Source of the DNA: an uncultured Eubacteriales bacterium
GTDB lineage: Bacteria > Bacillota > Clostridia > Oscillospirales > Oscillospiraceae
NCBI GenBank assembly: GCA_958427375.1
Contig: CAUABY010000053.1
Location: 1-10,804, forward strand
Length of the DNA stretch: 10,804 bases
Direction of reading: 5' to 3'
Positions 1 to 7,644 of the stretch are shown piece after piece. Position 1 is the stretch's first letter. Each line of letters begins with the position of its first letter. The notes under the pieces are model-generated. The model had not been told where the DNA came from. It worked only from the letters and a program-made list of their open reading frames with translations, and searched no databases. The position numbers and the translations under genes are program-made.

Positions 1-2
1 CC

Positions 3-1850
3 AACGCGCTGAGGGTCTTTGCCCCGATATATGCCGTTTTCTGCATTTTTATTTTCTGGCGCTGCCGCCTTTATAACACAATCTGGCGTTTTGCCGGCGC
101 GCACGAGATGTACCGGGCTTTTATCGCCACGTCCATTACATTTGTCTTTCAGATTTTCGGCACAATCGCGCTTACTCATATTATGGGCACGGAAACTCAG
201 ATGCCGAGAATGCCGATTACATATTACTGTATAGGTATTGGCGTGCAGTTTGTATTGACCATTGGTGTGCGCTATTCATATAGAATAATACTCAGCTTCA
301 GGAAAAAGGACAGCTCCGCCGAGATTAAAAATGTAATGGTTATCGGCGCGGGCGCCGCAGGGCAGATGATAGTCCGTGACCTGAACAGCACGCACAAGGG
401 CAGTGATAAAATTTGCTGCATAATTGATGACGATGCCAACAAACAGGGGCGCTATATGGAGGGTGTGCCGGTTGTAGGCGGCAGAAATGACATCTTTGCC
501 AACGTTGAGAAGTACCGCATTGACAAAATCATTCTCGCCATACCCAGCGCAACTATGCAGGAAAAGCGGGAACTGCTGAGCATATGCAGTGAGACGGACT
601 GTGAGCTCAAACAGGTGACAGTTCTTTACCAGCAGATGGGGCAGATAGTCGATTCCGGCTCTATAAAAGACGTTTCAATTGAGGATCTGCTCGGCCGCGA
701 GGCGATAAAGATAGATTTGAGCGAGGTTTTCAATTTTATCAGCGGCAAGGTGCTGCTGGTAACGGGCGGCGGCGGCTCTATCGGCAGTGAGCTGTGTCGG
801 CAGATTGCCGCGCACAACCCCAAAACGCTCATAATCTTTGATATTTATGAAAACAACGCATACGATATTCAGCTTGAGCTTATTGAAAAATTCCCACAGC
901 TCGACCTTGTAACACTCATCGGCTCCGTGCGCGACAGCAGGCGCTTGGAGCAGGTATTTGAAAAATACCACCCGGACGTTGTCTTTCACGCGGCGGCGCA
1001 CAAGCATGTGCCGCTGATGGAGGACAGCCCCTGCGAGTCTATAAAGAACAATGTTATTGGCACATACAAAACCGCCTATGCCGCGCTTACACACGGCTGC
1101 AAGCGCTTTGTGCTCATCTCCACTGACAAGGCCGTGAACCCGACCAATGTAATGGGCGCATCCAAGCGCCTTTGTGAAATGGTCGTGCAGAGCTTTGACA
1201 AGATGGTAAAGCTCGGCCAGGCGGGCAGAATACAAAGCGTCAGCACGCACGGTAACATACTTTCCCATGCATCGAACAGCGCTTCCACGGAATTTGTTGC
1301 TGTGCGTTTCGGCAATGTTCTGGGCAGCAACGGTTCTGTTGTACCCATATTCAAAAAGCAGATTGCGCACGGCGGGCCGGTCACTGTGACGCACCCGGAT
1401 ATCATCCGCTACTTTATGACTGTGCCTGAGGCCGTCAGCCTTGTACTGCAGGCGGGAGTTTATGCCAAGGGCGGGGAAATCTTTGTGCTTGATATGGGAG
1501 CGCCGGTCAAGATAGACAGCCTTGCGCGAAACCTGATAAAGCTCTCAGGCCTTCGCCCCGATGTGGACATAAAGATAGAGTATACCGGCCTTCGTCCGGG
1601 TGAAAAGCTCTATGAGGAGAAGCTTATGAGCGAGGAGGGCTTGGAGAAAACGGCGAACGATCTTATCTTCGTCGGCCACCCTATAGACTTTGACGCGGAC
1701 GAATTCTTAGGCCGAATCGACGAGCTTAAGGAGGCCGCATACCTGAACGACGAGAATATCCGCGAGCTCGTCATGGATATTGCCCCGACCTACACCCCGC
1801 AAAACAGCGGAAAGAGCATAAAAAAAGAGCTTGCCGAAGCAAGCGTATAA
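3..1850 (+). CDS. Membrane-anchored nucleotide-sugar 4,6-dehydratase/epimerase (FlaA1/WbpM/CapD type), 5' partial
   Basis: Family enzymes act on UDP-GlcNAc-type sugars at the inner face of the membrane and feed polysaccharide or glycan synthesis. The frame is open from the first bases, so the true start lies upstream. The ATG at 108 falls inside a membrane segment and is not the start. Three hydrophobic segments are visible (about 3-62, 120-186 and 215-280); family members usually have four, so the first is probably off the window. Counting residues from the ATG at 108, a first Rossmann domain carries GAGAAG (80-85) and the catalytic short-chain dehydrogenase domain carries TGGGGSIG (219-226). 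ISTDKA (337-342), NVMGASKR (347-354) and RPGEKLYEE follow. The usual YxxxK is MxxxK (M349, K353), as in the WbpM/PglF dehydratases. A roughly 22-28-residue extra segment sits at 365-393, before FVAVRFGN. The exact sugar product cannot be determined. The gene ends in TAA just before a hairpin. Confidence 0.93.
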   Translation, partial: NALRVFAPIYAVFCIFIFWRCRLYNTIWRFAGAHEMYRAFIATSITFVFQIFGTIALTHIMGTETQMPRMPITYYCIGIGVQFVLTIGVRYSYRIILSFRKKDSSAEIKNVMVIGAGAAGQMIVRDLNSTHKGSDKICCIIDDDANKQGRYMEGVPVVGGRNDIFANVEKYRIDKIILAIPSATMQEKRELLSICSETDCELKQVTVLYQQMGQIVDSGSIKDVSIEDLLGREAIKIDLSEVFNFISGKVLLVTGGGGSIGSELCRQIAAHNPKTLIIFDIYENNAYDIQLELIEKFPQLDLVTLIGSVRDSRRLEQVFEKYHPDVVFHAAAHKHVPLMEDSPCESIKNNVIGTYKTAYAALTHGCKRFVLISTDKAVNPTNVMGASKRLCEMVVQSFDKMVKLGQAGRIQSVSTHGNILSHASNSASTEFVAVRFGNVLGSNGSVVPIFKKQIAHGGPVTVTHPDIIRYFMTVPEAVSLVLQAGVYAKGGEIFVLDMGAPVKIDSLARNLIKLSGLRPDVDIKIEYTGLRPGEKLYEEKLMSEEGLEKTANDLIFVGHPIDFDADEFLGRIDELKEAAYLNDENIRELVMDIAPTYTPQNSGKSIKKELAEASV

Positions 1851-1863
1851 TAATATTTTGATA

Positions 1864-1900
1864 TTACTGAGCCGCGGCATGTTTTGCCGCGGCTCAGTAA
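1864..1900. terminator. Bidirectional hairpin terminator between convergent genes
   Basis: Two perfectly complementary 16-base arms (1864-1879 and 1885-1900) flank a 5-base loop. The core is GAGCCGCGGCA pairing with TGCCGCGGCTC. The hairpin sits 13 bases after the stop of the sugar dehydratase and 4 bases past the stop of the minus-strand TIM-barrel gene, so it can serve both. The T-tracts are weak on both sides (TCGTTTATGG on +; TATCAAAATATTAT on -), so termination strength is inferred from the stem. Confidence 0.8.
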
Positions 1901-1904
1901 TCGT

Positions 1905-2669
1905 TTATGGGTGCTCTTTTCCTTCGCGGTATGCGTCCATCACAGCGCGGAAAACCTCTCCGTTGCTGGGCGGGGTCCATACAATTGCGTTTGCCCCGGC
2001 CCTGATTGTGGCAAGCACGCTTTCATCCGTATCACCACCGCTGGCGATTATTGGCACATCCGGGTATTTATCGCGTATCTCCTTGACAATGTCAGGCGTC
2101 TTTCGTCCCCCGGCGACATTTATAATAGAAGCACCATTGTGAATTCTCTCGTCTATTCCCTCCGCATTAACTGCGGTCACAACAATCGGTATATCCACCG
2201 TGTCATTAAGTGCGCGGACAACCCTGTCTGTTGTCGGCGCGTTTACAACAACGCCCGCCGCGCCCTGCATCTCGGCGTACATGGCGAGGTTTATGACGCG
2301 AAGTCCCTTTGTCAGCCCGCCGCCGACGCCCGCAAAAACCGGAATATCCGCCGCGTGGACGAGCATTTCAGTAATAATCGGCTGCGGAGTGTAAGGATAA
2401 ACCGCAAACACTGCGTCCGCGTCCACGTTGCGGATTATCGCCACGTCCGTTGAAAACACCAGCGAACGTATACGCTTGCCGTTTATCACAATGCCGCTGC
2501 ACTCGTTAATCTGCTCCGGCACGCGCAGTGCAAAGCTTCGCAGCTTGCCGTTTATCTGCGGGGCAGAGGACATGTTTGTCTCGCTCTCAAAAATCACTCG
2601 CGACGCGCGCTGTATCTCCTGATACCTGCGTTTTTGTATCCTTTCAGACACTATGCGCCTTTCTGCCAT
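1905..2669 (-). CDS. Uncharacterised TIM-barrel protein, translationally coupled to ftsH
   Basis: This is a 254-residue soluble protein with no signal peptide or membrane segment. After a charged N-terminus (RRIVSERIQKRRYQEIQRA) the sequence alternates short hydrophobic strands with helices as in a (beta/alpha)8 barrel. Examples are DAVFAVYP, IPVFAGVGGG, GAAGVVVNAPT, IPIVVTAVNAEG, ASIINVAGG, VPIIASGGDTDES and AGANAIVWTPPS. The late GG segments (NVAGGRKT and ASGGDTDES) resemble the phosphate-gripping loops of ribulose-phosphate-binding barrels, so a phosphorylated ligand is plausible. I cannot name a reaction. Similar proteins are often labelled loosely as hydrolases, which this sequence does not prove. 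Its ATG shares one base with the ftsH stop (TAATG), and its ribosome binding site AAGGAGAG lies within the last ftsH codons. Expression should therefore follow ftsH. The gene ends next to the convergent hairpin. Confidence 0.88.
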   Translation of the reverse strand: MAERRIVSERIQKRRYQEIQRASRVIFESETNMSSAPQINGKLRSFALRVPEQINECSGIVINGKRIRSLVFSTDVAIIRNVDADAVFAVYPYTPQPIITEMLVHAADIPVFAGVGGGLTKGLRVINLAMYAEMQGAAGVVVNAPTTDRVVRALNDTVDIPIVVTAVNAEGIDERIHNGASIINVAGGRKTPDIVKEIRDKYPDVPIIASGGDTDESVLATIRAGANAIVWTPPSNGEVFRAVMDAYREGKEHP

Positions 2670-4507
2670 TATTTTCTCTCCTTATCAGTTTTATTATTCA
2701 GTATGTCCATAAACTCTTCGCCGGTAATGGTCTCTTTTTCATAGAGGTAATTTGCAATCTCGTCGAGCTTTTCTCTGTTGCTCATCAGAATTTCCTTCGC
2801 TTTCTCATGCTGCTTTCTTACGAGCTCAACAACCTTCTCGTCAATCTCGCGCTGAGTATCGGCAGAACAGGCGAGTGAAATATCACCGCCGAGGTACTGA
2901 TTTTGCACGACCTCCAATGCAACCATATCAAACTCGCTGCTCATGCCGTAGCGCGTTATCATTGCGCGGGCAAGCTTTGTGGCCTGCTCAATGTCGTTGG
3001 ATGCCCCGGTCGTGACAGCGTTGAAAACAAGCTCCTCAGCCGCGCGGCCGCCGGTGAAGGTGGCAATCTTATTCTCAAGCTCTTCCTTTGTCATAAGGTA
3101 GTGGTTGCCGTCCTCAACCTGCATGGTGTAGCCAAGCGCGCCGGATGTGCGCGGAACAATGGTGATTTTCTGCACCGGTGCGGAGTGTGACTGCATGGCG
3201 GCGACAAGGGCGTGTCCAACCTCGTGGTAAGCCACTATCTTCTTCTCGTGGTCGGTGAGGATGGCGTTTTTCTTCTGATACCCGGCAATTACAACCTCAA
3301 TGCTCTCTTCAAAATCTGCCTGCGTCACAAGCTTGCGCCCGCTGCGAACGGCGCGCAGGGCGGCCTCATTCACGATGTTTGCAAGCTCCGCGCCGGAAGC
3401 GCCGGAGGCCATACGCGCAATTTTGTTGAAGTCAACACCCTCGTCCAATCTGGTTTTCTTCGCGTGTACCCTGAGGATTTCCTCGCGGCCTTTCAAATCG
3501 GGAAGTTCGACGGGCACACGGCGGTCAAAACGACCGGGGCGGGTAAGCGCCGGGTCAAGAGAATCCGGCTGGTTTGTCGCGGCGAGGATAATAACGCCGT
3601 TATTGCCCTCAAATCCGTCCATCTCCGTGAGAAGCTGGTTCAGCGTCTGCTCGCGCTCGTCGTTGCCGCTCATATTGCCTTGGCGCTTTTTGCCAATCGC
3701 GTCTATCTCGTCAATAAATACTATGCAGGGTGCTTTCTCCTTTGCCTGCTTGAAAAGGTCACGGACTTTGCTCGCGCCCATGCCGACGAACATCTCAACA
3801 AACTCAGAGCCGGACATGGAGAAGAAAGGGACATTTGCCTCACCGGCAACAGCTTTTGCAAGCATTGTCTTACCAGTACCCGGAGGGCCGACGAGCAGCA
3901 CACCCTTGGGCATGTTAGCGCCGACTTCTTTGTACTTGTCCGGGTTATGCAGATAATCAACTATCTCGGCGAGGTTTTCTTTAGCCTCTTCCTCACCGGC
4001 AACGTCATCAAACTTAATACCGTCCGCGGATTTGACATACATTTTCGCGTTGGAACGGCCGCCCATATTGAACATCATGGAGTTAGCGCCACCGGCCTTT
4101 TTGGTCAGCTGCCTTGAGAAGATACCGCCAATCCATACGAATAATAAAATGGGCAGCACCCATGTGAGCAGGAAGATAAGCAGGGGAGATGTCTGTTCAA
4201 CAATCTCCTGCGAAAACTCTGCCCCGGCCGAATACAGGCGGGAGGTCAGCTCAGGGTCGTTCATTACACCGGTCTTATAAAAATTCTCCTGCGCCTTGTC
4301 CGTAAACACAATTTCGCGGCTGTTAACCTCTACAAGGCCGATGTCCTTGTCCTCGGTCATTTTCATAAATGTGCCATAGTCAACCTCTTTCACCTGTGCC
4401 CTGAAAATTGCGGGTGTGGCAAAAATATTGAAAATCATCAGCAGCAGAAACGCGATTGCCGCATAGTACAAAAGCGGCTTTTTATTCGGTTTTTTTATTT
4501 CGTTCAT
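2669..4507 (-). CDS. ftsH: ATP-dependent zinc metalloprotease FtsH
   Basis: FtsH is a membrane-bound AAA+ hexameric protease that extracts and degrades misfolded membrane proteins and short-lived regulators, with its catalytic part in the cytoplasm. In a 612-residue count, a first membrane helix (about 13-31) is followed by a short extracytoplasmic domain and a second helix (about 107-130). The AAA+ module has Walker A GPPGTGKT (207-214), Walker B with D266-E267 and the second region of homology ending RPGRFDRR. The peptidase has the zinc motif HEVGH (428-432) and the third ligand D505 in ASNDIEQ. All catalytic residues are present. I chose the ATG at 4507, giving MNEIKK, because GGAGGG lies 4 bases upstream. 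A longer in-frame ATG at 4531 adds eight residues but has only an A-rich leader. Its stop overlaps the start of the downstream TIM-barrel gene. Confidence 0.97.
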   Translation of the reverse strand: MNEIKKPNKKPLLYYAAIAFLLLMIFNIFATPAIFRAQVKEVDYGTFMKMTEDKDIGLVEVNSREIVFTDKAQENFYKTGVMNDPELTSRLYSAGAEFSQEIVEQTSPLLIFLLTWVLPILLFVWIGGIFSRQLTKKAGGANSMMFNMGGRSNAKMYVKSADGIKFDDVAGEEEAKENLAEIVDYLHNPDKYKEVGANMPKGVLLVGPPGTGKTMLAKAVAGEANVPFFSMSGSEFVEMFVGMGASKVRDLFKQAKEKAPCIVFIDEIDAIGKKRQGNMSGNDEREQTLNQLLTEMDGFEGNNGVIILAATNQPDSLDPALTRPGRFDRRVPVELPDLKGREEILRVHAKKTRLDEGVDFNKIARMASGASGAELANIVNEAALRAVRSGRKLVTQADFEESIEVVIAGYQKKNAILTDHEKKIVAYHEVGHALVAAMQSHSAPVQKITIVPRTSGALGYTMQVEDGNHYLMTKEELENKIATFTGGRAAEELVFNAVTTGASNDIEQATKLARAMITRYGMSSEFDMVALEVVQNQYLGGDISLACSADTQREIDEKVVELVRKQHEKAKEILMSNREKLDEIANYLYEKETITGEEFMDILNNKTDKERK

Positions 4508-4550
4508 ATTGCCCTCCGAGCTATGCTCCATTTTTTCTTATGCCTGAATA

Positions 4551-4579
4551 CTAATCTCAAAATGTAAACTGTTTGTCAA
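4551..4579 (-). promoter_or_regulatory. Candidate sigma-A promoter for ftsH
   Basis: On the minus strand a perfect -35 TTGACA (4579-4574) is followed after 17 bases by GATTAG (4556-4551), a poor -10 match. TAGTAT (4553-4548) is a better -10 but would need a 20-base spacer. The site lies between the upstream operon's terminator and the ftsH ATG, where a promoter is expected. I see no clear CtsR or HrcA heat-shock operator. Confidence 0.45.
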
Positions 4580-4629
4580 CTTGGAAATAAGTTTAAAGAA
4601 AGTTAATACAAACTTAATTAAAAAACTGA

Positions 4630-4670
4630 AAATGCCCCTGAACATCAAAAATTTAGGTTCAGAGGCATTT
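4630..4670 (-). terminator. Intrinsic terminator of the hydrolase-acyltransferase/zinc-ribbon operon
   Basis: Read on the minus strand, AAATGCCTCTGAAC (4670-4657) pairs with GTTCAGGGGCATTT (4643-4630). This gives a 14-bp stem with one G-U pair and a 13-base loop. T-rich sequence with a run of six T follows at once (TTTTCAGTTTTTT). It lies 21 bases past the stop of the zinc-ribbon gene and separates that operon from ftsH. Confidence 0.88.
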
Positions 4671-4691
4671 GATAAATGTTCACAGCTGTTG

Positions 4692-5390
4692 TCAGATGAA
4701 GAATTTCTTGTGCAGTGACTCACGGAGTGTTCCGCTGCATCCTATCACAATCAGCGTCACACCAAGGATAACACAGACGCACAGCGGGTAGAACGACCAG
4801 ATCAAGTGCTCGTGCAGCTTGAAGGTAACATTTAGCAGAAACTCAATCAGTACGTTGTAGGCGCCGCTCAGGATGAGCGCCCCGCCGAAGATGAAGAGAT
4901 AGCCGCGCCGCAGGTATTTTAACAGTGCGGCCGCTGCTGTCACTATTATAGCAGCGCCGCCCACAACAGGCAGGGCAAAGGACAAAAACCAGTGCCCGCC
5001 GGTGTGGAGGCTGATGTACAGCAGATATAATGCAGCCGCCGCGAAATCCGCAGGGATAAAGATGACAGGATTAGGCGCGTGAAACCATAGCGGCAGCACG
5101 ACGAGCACATAGAGCAAAATCACCGCGCCTATTACATAGCCAGACCAGACCACGCGTAAATTCATCGTCCAGTCGCACAGAAAAACCGTCGCAATCGGCA
5201 GGAGGAAGAGCATCGTAATCACAAAAAGCACACCTGTGCGCCTGACGTTTTTCTGCCCTGCATCGTGCTCGCGCGGATATGTCGGCTTACCGTCCGGGCG
5301 GCTGAGCTCCGGATTGAATACCACCGTGCCGCACAGAGGGCAGCTTTTTTCGCTGTCAGCAAGTTCTACACCGCATTTAATACAATACAC
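4692..5390 (-). CDS. Zinc-ribbon integral membrane protein (DUF6320-like)
   Basis: This 232-residue protein starts with a small zinc ribbon: MYCIKCG and SCPLCG give CX2C-X10-CX2C (C3, C6, C17, C20), enough to bind one zinc. A polar linker (about 25-48) leads to six hydrophobic segments, roughly 51-71, 80-103, 108-128, 133-156, 165-188 and 195-217, and a short basic tail. The start is GTG at 5390, preceded by AAAGGATG nine bases away. The nearby ATG at 5400 is in another frame and meets a stop within eight codons. The gene follows the hydrolase-acyltransferase fusion after only 16 bases and should be co-transcribed. From memory, similar proteins (DUF6320) sit beside alcohol-acetyltransferase-like genes in Clostridia; I could not verify this here. 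No function is known to me. A scaffold or membrane-anchoring role for the acyltransferase is only an inference. Confidence 0.85.
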   Translation of the reverse strand: MYCIKCGVELADSEKSCPLCGTVVFNPELSRPDGKPTYPREHDAGQKNVRRTGVLFVITMLFLLPIATVFLCDWTMNLRVVWSGYVIGAVILLYVLVVLPLWFHAPNPVIFIPADFAAAALYLLYISLHTGGHWFLSFALPVVGGAAIIVTAAAALLKYLRRGYLFIFGGALILSGAYNVLIEFLLNVTFKLHEHLIWSFYPLCVCVILGVTLIVIGCSGTLRESLHKKFFI

Positions 5391-5406
5391 TTAAATTCAT
5401 CCTTTC

Positions 5407-7566
5407 TCAGCGCTGATTGCTCTCAACTTTTACATGGATACCGAGCTTGCGCAGCACCTTATAGAAATGCAGTTCAAGCTCTGCCTCAATAGTGTTCCGT
5501 ATGAGATTAATATAAGTTGTACCGTTATACGAGAGCACAGAGCAGTTATACGCACTGCAGGACGGCACACCAATTATAAAGTCCATGCGTGTAATATATT
5601 TCTGCATTATCTCCGGCAGCTTGACAAGGCCGAGGTTTGACATGCACAGGCACGATGTTCGCTCGCCGACTCTGTCAAAAACAGCCTTCATCGCGGCATT
5701 TTTTATGAACAGCGGCATAACCTTCAAAATCGGCGATTTTTCGCTGTTTACATTGGAGGCAATTTTCATGCTCATGTGCTTTGCGTTATTCTCTATACCC
5801 ATGCGGTGGTGAACATTGCTGCATATTTCCTCAAAACTGTAGTCACCGAGCTTGGGGTCAAGCTCAGGAGTGATGAACAGGGCAAAGTTTCTCATTGTCT
5901 GGCTGGGAAAGAGCTTGCGCAGATTAACCGGCACCAGTACTTTTACCGGCTTGCGCCGGGAGCGGCGCGGCACTTTCTCCGCCTGCAGGCGAAGTATGGC
6001 CTGCATCATGGCCGCGGTCAAAAACTCCGTCACGGTTGTGGAGTACTCATGCGCCTTCTCTTTGACCTCCGCAGCGTCCAGCATAAAGGTCGTTAAATGA
6101 ACAAAACCGTCCGGCTCTTTCTCGCCTTTGAGCATATATGCCTTTGTCTCTCGTCTGCTCGCACTGACCGCTCCCGCGTTTTTCAGGAAGCTGTCCTCCA
6201 GTTCTTCCGGCGTCGGCTCGTTCAATCGGCATAGTACGCCGTCAGTATTCGGCACTGTAAGCTCATACTTTCGCAAGATGTACTCGGCAAGCAGCGTTTT
6301 CAGGAAAATCATTGCGCCTGTGCCGTCTGTAAGCGCGTGAAATATTTCAATCGCAATGCGGTTTTCATACACTATCACGCGGAAAGCACACTTTTTTATA
6401 TCCGCGTATGACATATGGGCAAGCGGATAGCTGTGCTCCTCGCTAAACTCCGGCAGTTTGGGGATGCGTTCAAGATAAAACCAAAATATGCCCTTTCTCA
6501 GCCGGACGCCTATGGACGGAAAGCGCCTTATCGTCACATCCAGCGCCGCGCGCAGCACGTCCCTGTCCACAGGCTCTGAAAGCGTTGCGGATAGGCGAAA
6601 CACATTGCTCCAATTTTTGCGTAGTGCGGCAGGGTAGATTTTTGCCGCATTGTCCAATCGCATCCATCTTAGCTTCTGCTCGGTAGCCATTACGCGCGTC
6701 AAGAACTGATTCATCGCCTCAAAGTCTGACATGTTCTCCTTGAGCATGTACAGCACATAGGCGTGCCAGCGCTCAGGCGCAACAATCAGCTTGCTCTTAC
6801 AGCCGCTCTTCAAAAGCTTTTCGTGCAGCCGGCGCGAGTCGTCCAAAAGAATTTCGTCCCCGCCGACAAAAATCAGCGACGGCGGCAGCCCGCCAAGCTC
6901 GCCGAAAAGAGGTGACACTTCCGGGTTCGTCAGGTCATCGGTATAGCACCTGGCGTAAAACTCCAAAAGCTCCTCGGTGAGCGAGGGGTCGTTGTCGCGG
7001 TTTATCTCATAACTATTCCCGGACGCTGTGAGGTCTGTCCATGGAGAAATTGCAATAAGGCCGCAGGGGAGCGCCTGAGCCTTCGCCTTCAGCCGCAGGC
7101 AGAGCGCGTATATCAGCCCGCCGCCCGCGCTCTCACCACAGAGGCAGATCTGCCCCGGAGTGTAGCCCTTTGATAGCACATAGTTATACGCGGTCTCCAC
7201 ATCGTCCACGGCGGCGGGATAGGGATTTTCCGGCGCAAGGCGGTAAGCCGCGCAGAAAACGCGAACGCCGCACTCGACGGCAAGCGTAGATGCAAAACCC
7301 TTGGCATACTCAATGTCACCGCAGGTATAGCCGCCGCCGTGGAGGTAAAGCACCACACCAGAGCGCCGCTCGTCCTTTGGCATGACCCACGCGCCCTCAA
7401 AGTTTTCAAACGGGTGCTCACTGACAATGACATTGTGGTAGTGCATAGCCTCCATCAGCTCGCCGAGCTTGTCCTGACCCTTGCGTGTCACTTCAAGTGA
7501 GCAGCCGACAACAAAAGGCTTGAAGAAATTAAGTTGTGAACGAACTAATTTTGCGGATAAAGCCAT
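5407..7566 (-). CDS. Alpha/beta-hydrolase (HSL-type esterase) fused to an alcohol-acetyltransferase/condensation-like domain
   Basis: This 719-residue protein has two enzyme halves. Residues 1 to about 290 form an alpha/beta-hydrolase of the hormone-sensitive-lipase group: oxyanion motif HGGG (76-79), nucleophile elbow GESAGG (S146), then GGDE (D237) and WHAY (H268). The triad is complete, so ester hydrolysis or acyl transfer is expected. From about 299 a second domain begins (RWMRLDNAAKIYPAAL). It has the layout of CoA-dependent acyltransferases with the active-site motif FHALTDG (H410, D414), where the family's usual HHxxxDG has Phe in place of the first His. A late DFIIGVPS segment resembles the family's structural DFGWG region. 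Internal ATGs at the junction (6690, 6663) lack a ribosome binding site, so I read one polypeptide. There is no signal peptide or membrane helix. The start at 7566 has GGAGGG 8 bases upstream. The gene is first in an operon with the zinc-ribbon membrane protein. The acyl donor and acceptor are unknown. Confidence 0.92.
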   Translation of the reverse strand: MALSAKLVRSQLNFFKPFVVGCSLEVTRKGQDKLGELMEAMHYHNVIVSEHPFENFEGAWVMPKDERRSGVVLYLHGGGYTCGDIEYAKGFASTLAVECGVRVFCAAYRLAPENPYPAAVDDVETAYNYVLSKGYTPGQICLCGESAGGGLIYALCLRLKAKAQALPCGLIAISPWTDLTASGNSYEINRDNDPSLTEELLEFYARCYTDDLTNPEVSPLFGELGGLPPSLIFVGGDEILLDDSRRLHEKLLKSGCKSKLIVAPERWHAYVLYMLKENMSDFEAMNQFLTRVMATEQKLRWMRLDNAAKIYPAALRKNWSNVFRLSATLSEPVDRDVLRAALDVTIRRFPSIGVRLRKGIFWFYLERIPKLPEFSEEHSYPLAHMSYADIKKCAFRVIVYENRIAIEIFHALTDGTGAMIFLKTLLAEYILRKYELTVPNTDGVLCRLNEPTPEELEDSFLKNAGAVSASRRETKAYMLKGEKEPDGFVHLTTFMLDAAEVKEKAHEYSTTVTEFLTAAMMQAILRLQAEKVPRRSRRKPVKVLVPVNLRKLFPSQTMRNFALFITPELDPKLGDYSFEEICSNVHHRMGIENNAKHMSMKIASNVNSEKSPILKVMPLFIKNAAMKAVFDRVGERTSCLCMSNLGLVKLPEIMQKYITRMDFIIGVPSCSAYNCSVLSYNGTTYINLIRNTIEAELELHFYKVLRKLGIHVKVESNQR

Positions 7567-7644
7567 ATAAAAGACCCTCCAAAGCCACAGTGAATAGATT
7601 TCATCATCCGCAGTCGGCTTTTTACAAAAAATACATACTTTTAT

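Noticed and set aside
675..1394. A 239-codon minus-strand open frame
   Set aside because: It is antisense to the conserved catalytic domain of the sugar dehydratase, has no ribosome binding site that I can see, and shows no family motif.
1884..2453. A 189-codon + strand open frame
   Set aside because: It starts inside the terminator hairpin and runs antisense to the TIM-barrel gene. It has no protein-like motifs.
3212..4117. A 301-codon + strand open frame
   Set aside because: It lies entirely antisense to ftsH, whose motifs are unmistakable, and its translation shows no recognisable domain. It is a by-product of codon bias.
6655..6700. Two separate genes (hydrolase and acyltransferase) with an internal start
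   Set aside because: There is no stop between the halves, and neither internal ATG (6690, 6663) has a ribosome binding site, so a single fused protein is the simpler reading.
7567..7643. A riboswitch or attenuator in the leader of the fusion operon
   Set aside because: Only a 6-bp stem (AAAGCC/GGCTTT) is visible, with no terminator-antiterminator pair and no known riboswitch core.
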